From: Arthrobacter sp. Alg241-R88
GTDB taxonomy: Bacteria > Actinomycetota > Actinomycetes > Actinomycetales > Micrococcaceae
Length of the DNA: 64,000 bases
Assembly (NCBI RefSeq): GCF_900537115.1
Contig: NZ_UNRG01000006.1
Span: 230,746-294,745, forward strand
Reading direction: 5' to 3'
A program made the position numbers and the translations under genes. Shown in pieces: positions 1 to 7,719 of the stretch; position 1 is the first letter of the stretch; every line of letters begins with the position of its first letter. Below the pieces are notes generated by a model that saw only the letters and a program-made list of their open reading frames with translations, was not told the origin of the DNA and did no database searches.

Positions 1-34
1 AGCCACAGTTCCCGAATTCGATACGGACTGTCCT

Positions 35-223
35 ATGTCCGCGGACTGCCTTTACGGCCTGTACGTCAGCTGGTGCCTCCTTCACGGCCTGGAAGCGAAA
101 CCGGACGTTACGTTCCGCACCGCAATGCACCGGGCCGGCGTCGATGTTCATGACAGCAGGCTCCGGATGGTTGGTCCGGCAGCTGCCGACTACATTCTGT
201 CCAGCTACCCCGCTGCGGCCTGA
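35..223 (+). CDS. small conserved hypothetical protein (62 aa)
   Basis: A 62-residue soluble protein of unknown function, starting MSADCLYGLY and ending in SSYPAAA. It has no signal peptide, membrane segment or motif I can name. Its stop codon (221-223) lies two bases before the ATG of the next gene, so the two are probably translated together. It looks real because of codon use and this tight spacing. The promoter and possible upstream operon partners are outside or at the very edge of the window. The Shine-Dalgarno sequence is weak. Confidence 0.6.
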   Translation: MSADCLYGLYVSWCLLHGLEAKPDVTFRTAMHRAGVDVHDSRLRMVGPAAADYILSSYPAAA

Positions 224-225
224 CC

Positions 226-657
226 ATGTCGATCCATCCCGAGGGTCCCAACAACGGCGTCAGGGGGGAGCAGGCTGAGGACTATCCCCTCATCTGCACC
301 AAGTGCGGCTCGGACCGCCACTTGGCCCTGCACTCCATCGCGGCGCTCACCCCTCCTGCCAGCGGTTCCGTGGAAGTGGGTTACTCCTGCAGGACGTGCA
401 GGAACCATTACCTCCACCGGGCGGGCGTTGTTGCTGTTGCCGCGGTCCTGAACCGGGTCCGGAGCCCGGAGGACGTGCTCGCTTTGGGTGGGCACTACAT
501 CCACTGCGGGCAGCCCATGCAGAAGACGGGCTCGGAACTCCGCCGCCTTTATGCGCCTGCAACTACGGACCAGGACCTGGTAGACGCCTTGGATGTATAC
601 CTCACAACGCAGGTATTGCACTGTCCATGCGGTTTCCAGATGGAGCTCCCCGAATAG
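226..657 (+). CDS. hypothetical protein with zinc-ribbon-like cysteine pairs
   Basis: A 143-residue protein of unknown function. Cysteines occur as C24-x2-C27 (ICTKCGS), C55-x2-C58 (SCRTC), C94 and C133-x-C135 (HCPCG), a pattern that suggests a zinc-binding ribbon fold, possibly two half-sites. No DNA-binding or catalytic motif is recognised. It follows the 62-aa gene with a two-base gap, so the pair is probably one operon. The zinc role is inferred only from cysteine spacing. Confidence 0.65.
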   Translation: MSIHPEGPNNGVRGEQAEDYPLICTKCGSDRHLALHSIAALTPPASGSVEVGYSCRTCRNHYLHRAGVVAVAAVLNRVRSPEDVLALGGHYIHCGQPMQKTGSELRRLYAPATTDQDLVDALDVYLTTQVLHCPCGFQMELPE

Positions 658-660
658 GCA

Positions 661-840
661 TCAAGCTTCTAACCGCCGGATGCGAGCGTCGACGGCAGCC
701 CAGTCGCCGGGCTTGTGGTCCTTGCGTACCGCATAATCCCGGCGCGCCAGGGTAAGGAGGAACCGTCCACCAGGCTTCTTCGGCTTCTTTGGAGCCGGAG
801 GCCCGGCACTGCAACACAACGTTCCCCAGTCCAGTCCCAT
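661..840 (-). CDS. small basic hypothetical protein (59 aa)
   Basis: An open frame of 59 codons on the minus strand, beginning MGLDWGTLCC and ending VDARIRRLEA. The C-terminal half is rich in Lys/Arg with a proline-rich stretch (PAPKKPKKPG), which reads like a genuine small actinobacterial protein rather than random frame. A GGGGG run lies a few bases upstream of the ATG. It converges with the zinc-ribbon gene, with only three bases between the two stops. The frame stays open much further upstream, but that part overlaps the GAF-ANTAR gene and is probably not coding. Confidence 0.45.
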   Translation of the reverse strand: MGLDWGTLCCSAGPPAPKKPKKPGGRFLLTLARRDYAVRKDHKPGDWAAVDARIRRLEA

Positions 841-877
841 CGACCCCCGCCCGGACGGATGAGAATAGGATAGGCCC

Positions 878-1609
878 ATGTCGAATTCATCAGGGAGCGA
901 ACCTGCAGAGCTGCTCCAGAGCATTCTGGTGGGCACGGAAGATGCAACTGAATTTCTCTCCGGGCTCTCAAAGCTGGCGGCTGCGGCGGTTTCGGAGGCG
1001 GCCGGTGACGAGATCGAATGCGCAGTCACCGTCAAGCTGAGGCGCAAGCCCTCTACTGCCGCGGGGAGCAGCGAACGCGCGATCGAGCTGGATGAGCTGG
1101 AGCAGGCAGTGGGCGACGGTCCCTGCATCAAGGCGCTCAGGGACATGTCCCCGGTGATAATCGATGACGTCGCGTCGGATCAGAGGTGGCCGGAGCTGAG
1201 CCGGAAATTTGCCGAGGCGGGCGTCTACAGTTCCCTGGGAGTGCCCCTGGAGATCAGCGAAGGAGCCAGCGCCGCACTGAACTTTTTCGCATCAAAGCCC
1301 GGCGTCTTCACACCGAATGTCTACGACAAGGCTCTCGGCTTTGCTGCGGCCGCCCACAGCACGCTGCAGCTGTCGGTCCGCATCAAATCGGCAGAACACC
1401 GGGCCGAGGACCTCGAGGCGGCCATGGAAAGCCGGACCGCCATCAATTTGGCCTGCGGTGTAATCATGGCGCAGAACAGGTGCTCGCAGTCGGAGGCAAT
1501 GGAAATCCTGACCAAGGTCTCCAGCAACCGCAACCGGAAGCTGCGCGACGTCGCCACCGAACTGATCGAACAGTTGTCCGGCACCAGTATCCATACGCAC
1601 TTCGAGTAG
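878..1609 (+). CDS. GAF and ANTAR domain-containing RNA-binding regulator
   Basis: A 243-residue cytoplasmic regulator. Residues about 20-160 form a GAF sensor-like domain (GDGPCIKALRDMSPVIIDDV region). Residues about 175-235 form an ANTAR domain with the signature ESRTAINLACGVIMAQNRCS followed by a helix ending DVATELIEQL. ANTAR proteins bind paired hairpins in nascent RNA and prevent transcription termination. No histidine kinase or receiver domain is present, so the GAF domain is probably the input. A paralogue lies at 21854-22642. Its RNA targets are not identifiable here. The start follows the AGGATAGGCCC stretch by normal spacing. Confidence 0.88.
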   Translation: MSNSSGSEPAELLQSILVGTEDATEFLSGLSKLAAAAVSEAAGDEIECAVTVKLRRKPSTAAGSSERAIELDELEQAVGDGPCIKALRDMSPVIIDDVASDQRWPELSRKFAEAGVYSSLGVPLEISEGASAALNFFASKPGVFTPNVYDKALGFAAAAHSTLQLSVRIKSAEHRAEDLEAAMESRTAINLACGVIMAQNRCSQSEAMEILTKVSSNRNRKLRDVATELIEQLSGTSIHTHFE

Positions 1610-1643
1610 TAGGCCCAGTCCCCTCAGCCCTGTGGTACTGGTT

Positions 1644-2369
1644 TCAGTTGCCCGCCGAGCGGACGGAAACGCTGCACCCTGTGCCCGTGCTGCGGACATC
1701 CCAGCAGTTGCCGCGGCCGATCATTTCGTATTCCACGTCGCCGGCACCGGGCAGGAGAATTGCGGTGTTTTCGTCCACCGCCACTGCCCTGTCCACGAGG
1801 CCCGCGGCCACGGCACCCACGGCCCTGCTGAGGGTGCCGGCCTGGGCGGCGTGGACGTCCACGGAGAAGGGAACGAGCCCCAGTCCGTCGCGTACATCCA
1901 CCTCGTCGAGGTCCTCGGAGCACTCCTCGCCGCATACCTCGACGCCCCCGATCCGGTAGCCGCCGATAATGCCCCTGCGGGGCGCAACCATGGCGCCGGC
2001 GGAAAACCCAAGGTAGGGGGCGCCGTCGGCCACTCTTGCCGCAATGGCACCCGCGCAGCCCCGAAGCCCTTCGAGGTATGCCGGGGTCAGCCCGCCGCCC
2101 ACCACCACTGCGTCAGCGTCATCGAAAGCCGCCGGATCCGCCGGGCTGCCCGCATGGAGCAGGACCGGTACCACCTCGCAGGAGGTCAGGGATTGAAGCG
2201 GCCCGGCGTAATCCTGCAGCACACTTTCAGGGTTGCCGCCACGGTGGTGCACCACAACGGCGATCCGGCGCAGCTGGCCGCGGCGCCCGGGGATGTCCTT
2301 AGCGAAGCGCGCAAACACGTCGGGAAAGGAATGGTAGTCCGGTCCGGCACCGGCCAGGAAAATGCCCAT
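1644..2369 (-). CDS. peptidase S51 family (cyanophycinase / dipeptidase E-like) protein
   Basis: A 241-residue protein with the class I glutamine-amidotransferase-like fold of family S51. The nucleophile elbow is GFSAGAM with Ser123, preceded by the glycine-rich VVVGGGLTPAY segment near residue 90. Family members are serine peptidases that cut after Asp (dipeptidase E) or degrade cyanophycin. The substrate here cannot be decided. There is no signal peptide, so it is cytoplasmic. It diverges from the ArsR gene at 2468 and may share its promoter region. It converges with the GAF-ANTAR gene. Confidence 0.75.
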   Translation of the reverse strand: MGIFLAGAGPDYHSFPDVFARFAKDIPGRRGQLRRIAVVVHHRGGNPESVLQDYAGPLQSLTSCEVVPVLLHAGSPADPAAFDDADAVVVGGGLTPAYLEGLRGCAGAIAARVADGAPYLGFSAGAMVAPRRGIIGGYRIGGVEVCGEECSEDLDEVDVRDGLGLVPFSVDVHAAQAGTLSRAVGAVAAGLVDRAVAVDENTAILLPGAGDVEYEMIGRGNCWDVRSTGTGCSVSVRSAGN

Positions 2370-2430
2370 GGGCTACAAGATACAGCGCGGGACGAAGCTT
2401 GCCGGGCGGAAACAGGCATTCCACGAAGCA

Positions 2431-2459
2431 TTGACACCCGTGTCAAGCGGGACTATCGT
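2431..2459 (+). promoter_or_regulatory. promoter and first palindrome of the ArsR-family gene
   Basis: TTGACA at 2431-2436 and TATCGT at 2454-2459 are separated by 17 bases and make a good sigma-70-type promoter. Its expected start point is 2466-2468, at the ATG itself. The -35 box is embedded in a perfect 7-2-7 palindrome TTGACACCCGTGTCAA (2431-2446), a candidate operator. Confidence 0.6.
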
Positions 2460-2476
2460 ACAACCAAATGGTTGTA
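2459..2476 (+). promoter_or_regulatory. palindromic operator over the ArsR start codon
   Basis: TACAACCAAATGGTTGTA is a perfect 8-2-8 inverted repeat whose centre overlaps the ATG at 2468. It begins at the last base of the -10 box. Position and symmetry fit autorepression by the winged-helix protein encoded immediately downstream. Confidence 0.6.
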
Positions 2477-2800
2477 GATCAGCTCCGTGAAACCGAACTT
2501 GACCGCCTCTTCCAGGCGTTCGCCGATTCCACACGGCGGGATATCGTCCGCCGGGTGACGGTCGGAGAATACACCGTCTCCGGCCTCGCGGGCCTTTACG
2601 CCATGAGTTTCGCCGCCGTCCAAAAGCATGTTGCGGTGTTGGAGCGCGCCTCCCTGGTCACCAAGGAAAAGCGCGGAAGGGAGCAGATCGTGCGGGGTAA
2701 CCATGAAGGGCTGCAGAAAGCCCGCCGGCTGCTCGATGAGTACGAGGCGATTTGGCAGCAGCGCGTAGGCCGGATCGCTGACATTCTGGCCGAAGGATAA
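2468..2800 (+). CDS. ArsR-family winged-helix transcriptional regulator
   Basis: A 110-residue regulator with the ArsR/SmtB fold. Helix-turn-helix and wing span about residues 34-75 (VSGLAGLYAMSFAAVQKHVAVL, then TKEKRGRE). There are no metal-binding cysteine motifs, so it belongs to the metal-independent group commonly paired with SRPBCC (AHSA1) proteins, as here. The start at 2468 is supported by the conserved N-terminal spacing. There is no Shine-Dalgarno sequence and the predicted transcript starts at or next to the ATG, so translation is probably leaderless. The SRPBCC gene follows after 15 bases. Confidence 0.88.
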   Translation: MVVDQLRETELDRLFQAFADSTRRDIVRRVTVGEYTVSGLAGLYAMSFAAVQKHVAVLERASLVTKEKRGREQIVRGNHEGLQKARRLLDEYEAIWQQRVGRIADILAEG

Positions 2801-2815
2801 GGAAAGGTTTCTGCA

Positions 2816-3313
2816 ATGCCGGTAATCAGTTCCACCAAGAATCTTGAAGCGCTGAGCTTCACGCTGATCGCAGAATTCGATGCGGACATCCAACGGGTCT
2901 GGCAGATCTGGGAAGACCCGCGCCAGCTGGAACGCTGGTGGGGTCCGCCTACCTGGCCGGCCACCTTCGAGGAGTTCGACTTCCGCGCAGAAGGGAAGGC
3001 CAGCTATTACATGAGCGGTCCCGAGGGTGAAAAGGCCCGCGGCTGGTGGCGCTTCACCACCATCGATGGCCCCAAGAGGCTTGCCTTCGACGACGGATTT
3101 GCCGATGACAACGGCCAGCCAGTGGATGCCCTGGGAACCACCCACGCCACCGTTAACCTGGAGGGCGTTGGCGACCGCACCAGGATGACGATCGTCTCCT
3201 CCTTCGAGTCGGAGGAGCAGATGGAGCAGATGGTCCAGATGGGTATGGAGGAAGGCATGCGGGAGGCCGTCGGACAGATCGACGCCCTCCTTTCCGAACA
3301 CGCCAAGGCCTGA
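2816..3313 (+). CDS. SRPBCC (AHSA1/START-like) domain protein
   Basis: A 165-residue single-domain protein of the SRPBCC hydrophobic-cavity superfamily, AHSA1 branch, marked by IQRVWQIWEDPRQLERWWGP near residue 24 and the C-terminal helix GMEEGMREAVGQIDALL. Its ligand is unknown. It is in an operon with the ArsR regulator 15 bases upstream and has a strong ribosome site (AAGGAAAGG). This ArsR-SRPBCC pairing is frequent in Actinobacteria. The pair probably responds to a small hydrophobic compound, which is an inference. Confidence 0.85.
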   Translation: MPVISSTKNLEALSFTLIAEFDADIQRVWQIWEDPRQLERWWGPPTWPATFEEFDFRAEGKASYYMSGPEGEKARGWWRFTTIDGPKRLAFDDGFADDNGQPVDALGTTHATVNLEGVGDRTRMTIVSSFESEEQMEQMVQMGMEEGMREAVGQIDALLSEHAKA

Positions 3314-3341
3314 GCAGCTAACCCGGCCCACAACCCAAGAG

Positions 3342-3377
3342 AGCGGACGACGGCGGGACCTCCCGCCGTCGTCCGCT
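3342..3377. terminator. bidirectional hairpin terminator
   Basis: Perfect 17-bp arms AGCGGACGACGGCGGGA and its complement are separated by only two bases. It lies between the SRPBCC gene (+) and the thioesterase gene (-). Its right end touches the thioesterase stop codon. Confidence 0.75.
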
Positions 3378-3901
3378 TAGGGCGTTCCTGGTGCGGCGCC
3401 CGCGGCGATGACGAGGAGCGAGCTCGTGGCGGTGGCCAGCAGCTCGCCGGCCGGGCCAAGAATGCGACCCTCGGCAAAGATGACGCGCTGCCCTTGCTTG
3501 ACCACTGCTCCCTCGGCCCGAAGGATCCCGTGGTGGGCCGTGATGGGGCGAAGATAGCTGACGGAAAGGTCAATGGAGGTGTAGCCGAACCCTGCCGCCA
3601 AAGTACTGTGGGCGGCGCACCCGACCACCGTATCCAGGAGCGTGCACGCCAGGCCGCCGTGCACCACGCCCAGAGGGTTGTAATGCGCTTCAGCGGGCCG
3701 GCATTCAAACTCCACCCGCCCGGACTCCACTGCCACAAGGGCCAGGTTCATCAGTGCTGCCATGGGCGGCCGCGGAATGGCCCCGTCGCGCATTCCGGAG
3801 AGGAATTCCAGCCCGGACATCCGCGGGAGGTGTGCCAGCCCCACCCGGGGGTCCATCCAGCGAAAGGTTTCCGCCCGCTCTGCTGATCCGCTGGAATCCA
3901 T
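3377..3901 (-). CDS. PaaI-family hotdog-fold thioesterase
   Basis: A 174-residue acyl-CoA thioesterase-like protein. The hotdog signature HYNPLGVVHGGLACTLLDTV (with the catalytic-region His-Gly-Gly and Asp) lies around residues 73-92, followed by strands typical of the PaaI group. Members hydrolyse aromatic or medium-chain acyl-CoA thioesters. The substrate is not predictable here. The Shine-Dalgarno sequence AAAGAGGAG precedes the ATG by seven bases. It is a single gene, converging on the ArsR-SRPBCC operon. Confidence 0.82.
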   Translation of the reverse strand: MDSSGSAERAETFRWMDPRVGLAHLPRMSGLEFLSGMRDGAIPRPPMAALMNLALVAVESGRVEFECRPAEAHYNPLGVVHGGLACTLLDTVVGCAAHSTLAAGFGYTSIDLSVSYLRPITAHHGILRAEGAVVKQGQRVIFAEGRILGPAGELLATATSSLLVIAAGAAPGTP

Positions 3902-4039
3902 GGACGTGCTCCTCTTTGATCGGCCGGCCTGAACAGCTTAAACCTCTCGCCCGAAGTGATCCACGGCTGGCGTTGAAGCCGACGAAAAGCTTCTGAATAC
4001 TGGAAGGAAGGATCATTCCGACGTGAGGCGGTGGCAGCG

Positions 4040-4645
4040 ATGGGCAGCGGTGCGGAGGACTTCCGGAAGCGACTGGAGCGGGCCGCGGAAGTCCGGTCCT
4101 ACCGGGGAGCCGGCATCAGCGCCGAGGAGGAGGCGGCGCTTGACGCCCTCGATGCCCAGGAGCGGGAGAAGCGCCGGAAGGTGAGTGATGCTGCCAGGGC
4201 GGAGTATCTGGTCCGGGATGCCATGGCGCAAGGAAAGTTCGACAACCTCAAGTACGCGGGCAAACCGATTCCGGGGTTGGGGGAGTCCTATGATCCTGAC
4301 TGGTGGGTCAAGGGCCTCATTCAGCGGGAAAACATCAGCGGCCTCGGTCCCGCGGCCATCCTGCTCCGCACCGAGGACACCGAGCTGGAGGCCAAGCTCG
4401 ATGCCCAGTACACAGAGCAGCAGGTCCGCGACATCCTGCAGGATTTCAACCGCCGGGTCATCGACGCGCGGCGCCAGCTTCAGGGCGGGCCGCCGGTCAT
4501 CACCAAGACCCGGGACGTGGAGGAGGAAGTGCGGCGGTGGCGCGAACGCCGGGCAGCCTCGCAGGTTCCCCAGGCTGAGGCGGAGCCGGAAGCGCCCCGC
4601 TCGTGGTGGCGGCGGCTGTGGAAAGGTTCGGGCCCGGCCTACTGA
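4040..4645 (+). CDS. DUF1992 (DnaJ-homologue subfamily C-like) protein
   Basis: A protein of about 201 residues with the DUF1992 core DAMAQGKFDNLKYAGKPIPG near residues 55-75, followed by DPDWWVKGLIQRENISGLGP. The family is related to the region next to the J domain of DNAJC28, but no J domain is present and the biochemical role is unknown. A GTG at 4031 is an alternative start. I prefer ATG 4040 because GAGG lies 11 bases upstream. The C-terminus is charged and proline-rich with a tryptophan-rich end. It shares its stop region with the convergent GNAT gene. Confidence 0.82.
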   Translation: MGSGAEDFRKRLERAAEVRSYRGAGISAEEEAALDALDAQEREKRRKVSDAARAEYLVRDAMAQGKFDNLKYAGKPIPGLGESYDPDWWVKGLIQRENISGLGPAAILLRTEDTELEAKLDAQYTEQQVRDILQDFNRRVIDARRQLQGGPPVITKTRDVEEEVRRWRERRAASQVPQAEAEPEAPRSWWRRLWKGSGPAY

Positions 4646-5272
4646 TCAGGCGGGCGGACGACGCCGGTGCTGCCCGCCGTCGTCCGCCTGGATTTTGGCG
4701 GGTGCTTTGCTTTGATGGGGTGCTTTCGCCTCGAAAAGCTCGCAGAGTGCGTTGTAGTACTTGTCGGTCTGGCCCAGGTGCGTCATGCCGATCCTTACGC
4801 AGACCCGCTGGGAAGCGGTGTTGGCCGGGGCCGTGACTGCCACAACTTTGTCCAGCCCGCTGTCCAATGCGTAGGCAAGGACCGCGGCTGCCGCCTCTGT
4901 TGCGTAGCCGTTTCCCCAATGATCGGGATGGAAATGCCACCCAATCTCGGTATCACCGGAAGGCTGCAGGGGCAGTGTTCCGCTGGACGCCGGGATGGAT
5001 TTCAGGAGCATGGTCCCCGCCAGGGTCGCCCGCGTAGCTGGTTCCTTCAGCTCCACTGCCCAGATGTCGTGGACGGGGTGGGCCATGTCCTGCTGGCCGA
5101 TGCTCCGCCAGATGCGGATGCGCTCCTCGGCTTCGGCACGGTCCCGCATCACCTGTGGATGGTTGCCGATGAAGCGCTGTACCTCCCACCGCGAGTAGAG
5201 ATCCAGCACAAAGTCGGCGTCCTCCGGCTCCCACTGGCGGAGAACCAGCCGTTCGGTTTCGAGCCTCTTCAC
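4646..5272 (-). CDS. GNAT-family (RimJ/RimL-type) N-acetyltransferase
   Basis: A 208-residue acetyltransferase. It begins LETERLVLRQWEPEDADFVL, the usual RimL-type N-terminus, and carries the acetyl-CoA segment DHWGNGYATEAAAAVLAYA near residues 117-135 and the NTASQRVCVRIGM helix near 150. The target amine is unknown. The last 25 residues (polar and Arg-rich, ending HRRRPPA) are not conserved in the fold and are encoded by the terminator hairpin at 4653-4688. The start has reasonable context and no close upstream neighbour. Confidence 0.85.
   Translation of the reverse strand: MKRLETERLVLRQWEPEDADFVLDLYSRWEVQRFIGNHPQVMRDRAEAEERIRIWRSIGQQDMAHPVHDIWAVELKEPATRATLAGTMLLKSIPASSGTLPLQPSGDTEIGWHFHPDHWGNGYATEAAAAVLAYALDSGLDKVVAVTAPANTASQRVCVRIGMTHLGQTDKYYNALCELFEAKAPHQSKAPAKIQADDGGQHRRRPPA
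4653..4688. terminator. hairpin terminator inside the 3' end of the GNAT gene
   Basis: Arms GGCGGACGACG (4653-4663) and CGTCGTCCGCC (4678-4688) with a 14-base loop. It lies just beyond the DUF1992 stop and within the last codons of the opposing acetyltransferase gene, so it may serve both. Confidence 0.6.
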
Positions 5273-5361
5273 CCGCCAATCCTGCCAGAGACTCCCGGTT
5301 TGCAGTCAGTGGCCCGCAGTCAGCTGCCCGCAGTCAGCGGCTCCCAGCCGGCGGCCCTGAG

Positions 5362-7539
5362 TCAGCTTTTCGGGGTGGGCGGAGGCGTGGGGCTCGACAT
5401 GGACGGCGGAGGCCCCGGGAACGGCGCGGCGGGATACAGCGGTGCCACATTCACCATGTAGTTGGCCCACTGCGGCCCGGCGATCATAAAACCATCCAGC
5501 CGGGGATAGAACGTGCCGTTGATCGTGACGTTTTGCCCTGGGCGCTTCTGGCCTTCCAACGCGTCCCCAAAGAAGGAAGCCGTGGCCAGTCCGGTGGTGT
5601 AACCCACCACCCAGGTGGCCCCGTTGTTGTTGGAGGTTCCGGTCTTTGCCGCCACGGGAACCTTGTCCTGGACCTTGGGGTTGATCCAAACCCCGGAGCC
5701 CACCTTCATCACGTCCTGCAGCACGGAGTTCACGCCACGGGCCACGTCCGGCTTCACTGCATCCCGGCAATCGACGGTCTGGGCCGGAAGTTTCCCGCCG
5801 GCGGCGTCAGTTACGTCCAGCAGGGCGATGGGTGTGCAGTACTTTCCGTCATTGGCGAAGGTGGCAAAGGCATTGGCCATATGGAGCGGTGCCACATTGG
5901 TTGCACCCAGGAGGTTGCCCAGCTGGTGCATGTTGATGGGGGAACCGTCGTGGCCGCTGTGCAGGCCCACAGCGTCCACCATCTTCTGGATGCCGCAGAA
6001 GTCCAGCTGTGTGGCGGAAGCGAAGGTAGCGGTATTGATGGAGTTGTAGAGGCCGTAGTTGATGGGCATCTTCCGGTAGAAACCCTCCTCGGCGTTCTGG
6101 AGGTCATCTGCCGCGCCCAGTTCGGGGTTGTTCTGGGCTGTGCTGTAGGCGCCCAGCACCTTTCCGCAACTGGAACGCCAGGGGAAACCCAGGGGGTAGA
6201 CGCGCTTCGAGGCATCGATCTCGGCGTTCAGCGGCTTGCCCTCATTCAGCCACTGGGCGAAGGTAAACGGCTTCATGGTGGATCCGGTCTGGAAGCCGCC
6301 CGCCCCGTTCAGGTCATTGCCCTGCGGGTCCTTTGCATCCACGTTGAAGTTCAGTTGGGTATCGAACTTGCCTGGCTCGGCCAGGAACACCGTGTTCTGC
6401 GCCATCGAAAGAATCTTTCCGCTGCCGGGCTGGACGGATACCAGGGCTGCTCCCCACCGGTCCGGATTGGGCCCGGCCGTACCGTCCACCTGTGACTGGG
6501 CTGCGGCCTGGAGCCTGCTGTCCAGGGTTGTGGTGATGGTGAGGCCGCCCCGGTAGAGCTTCCTCTCCCGTTCCTTCAGGGTGGGCCCATACGCGGGGTT
6601 GTTCAGGATGAGGTGCGAGATGTAGTCGCAGAAATACGGTGCCATGGTGGCATTCGCACAACCCTGCCGTTCCGGGCTGATCTTCAGCTCGATGGGGGTG
6701 GCTACCGCCTGGTCATGCTCTTCCTGGGTGATCATCTCCTGCCGCAGCATCTCGCCGAGCACCTGGTCGCGGCGGACGACAGACTTGTCCGGGTTAAGCG
6801 CGGGGTTGTAGAACGTGGGGCTGTTTACCAGCCCGGCCAGCAGCGCGGACTGGGGAAGGGTAAGGTCCTTGGCGGTGCTGCTGAAGAAGTAGCGGGCGGC
6901 CGCCTCGATCCCGTAGGCGTCGCTGTTGAAGAACACAATGTTCAGGTATCCCTCAAGGATCTGCTCCTTGGTGAACTTCTTCTCCAGGGCAACAGCCAGT
7001 TTCATTTCCCGCAGCTTGTCCCCGATGTCCTTTTGGCCGCTCAGGATCACCTCATCCGGCCGCTCCTGCGAGAGCCTCGCCTCGTTGATCACGTTGGTGA
7101 CGTACTGCTGGGTGATGGTGGATGCCCCCTGCTGGTCACCCTTCGTCAGGTTTGCCACCACGGCGCGGAGGATGCCTTGGGGATCGAGGCCGGCATGTTC
7201 ATAGAACCTGCTGTCCTCAATGGCGATGACGGCGTCCTTGATGTAGGGCGACATCTGGTCCAACGGGATCCTGACCCGGTTCTCCGCATAGAACGTTGCG
7301 ATGGGCTGGCCATCCGAGGTGAGGACTTTGGTGGATTGCGACGGCGGCTGGACCGTCAGCTCCTCCGGCAGGCTTTCGAAAAATCCGATGGAAGTGGTGA
7401 CGCCGTAGCCTGCCGCCGCAACGGACGGCACCACCAGGCTGGCGGCGAGCACCCCACACATTGCGCTCGCCGCGAGGAATCCGAAAATGCTTCCCAGAAT
7501 GGAACCGCGACCACGCCGTCGCTTCTTTTTATTCGCCAT
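5362..7539 (-). CDS. class A penicillin-binding protein (glycosyltransferase/transpeptidase)
   Basis: A 725-residue bifunctional cell-wall synthase. After a basic N-terminus (KKKRRRGRG) comes one membrane segment (about residues 14-44). The GT51 domain has the catalytic E108 in EDSRFYEHAG and the QGASTITQQ motif. The transpeptidase domain has S420-T-M-K423, S500-I-N502 and K632-T-G634, all three active-site motifs intact. A proline-rich tail (PPPSMSSPTPPPTPKS) ends the protein. It polymerises and crosslinks peptidoglycan outside the membrane. It is monocistronic, with the PadR promoter region upstream in the other direction. Confidence 0.95.
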   Translation of the reverse strand: MANKKKRRRGRGSILGSIFGFLAASAMCGVLAASLVVPSVAAAGYGVTTSIGFFESLPEELTVQPPSQSTKVLTSDGQPIATFYAENRVRIPLDQMSPYIKDAVIAIEDSRFYEHAGLDPQGILRAVVANLTKGDQQGASTITQQYVTNVINEARLSQERPDEVILSGQKDIGDKLREMKLAVALEKKFTKEQILEGYLNIVFFNSDAYGIEAAARYFFSSTAKDLTLPQSALLAGLVNSPTFYNPALNPDKSVVRRDQVLGEMLRQEMITQEEHDQAVATPIELKISPERQGCANATMAPYFCDYISHLILNNPAYGPTLKERERKLYRGGLTITTTLDSRLQAAAQSQVDGTAGPNPDRWGAALVSVQPGSGKILSMAQNTVFLAEPGKFDTQLNFNVDAKDPQGNDLNGAGGFQTGSTMKPFTFAQWLNEGKPLNAEIDASKRVYPLGFPWRSSCGKVLGAYSTAQNNPELGAADDLQNAEEGFYRKMPINYGLYNSINTATFASATQLDFCGIQKMVDAVGLHSGHDGSPINMHQLGNLLGATNVAPLHMANAFATFANDGKYCTPIALLDVTDAAGGKLPAQTVDCRDAVKPDVARGVNSVLQDVMKVGSGVWINPKVQDKVPVAAKTGTSNNNGATWVVGYTTGLATASFFGDALEGQKRPGQNVTINGTFYPRLDGFMIAGPQWANYMVNVAPLYPAAPFPGPPPSMSSPTPPPTPKS

Positions 7540-7634
7540 TTTTCAGCCCTCGAGCTTGAAGAGTGCCACCAGACTACGCCGCTGCCGAGGCTGTGAACCA
7601 GACGTGGAAGATCATATTTTGGTCAATTCTTTTA

Positions 7635-7674
7635 TTGACTCAGCGATAGTTAACGACATATCGTTAACTATCGC
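7635..7674 (+). promoter_or_regulatory. promoter and perfect palindromic operator of the PadR gene
   Basis: TTGACT (7635-7640) and TATCGT (7659-7664) form a possible promoter. A perfect inverted repeat with 14-bp arms GCGATAGTTAACGA (7643-7656) and its complement (7661-7674) with a four-base spacer CATA covers the region between and over the -10 box. This is the position expected for PadR autorepression. Confidence 0.7.
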
Positions 7675-7719
7675 CGAAAACGGCAGTGAAGACTAACAGG
7701 ACGAAAGGACGATGCCACG

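Noticed and set aside
5533..7596. Two long open frames opposite the penicillin-binding protein gene
   Set aside because: They are mirror frames of a high-GC gene, have no ribosome sites and no recognisable domains.
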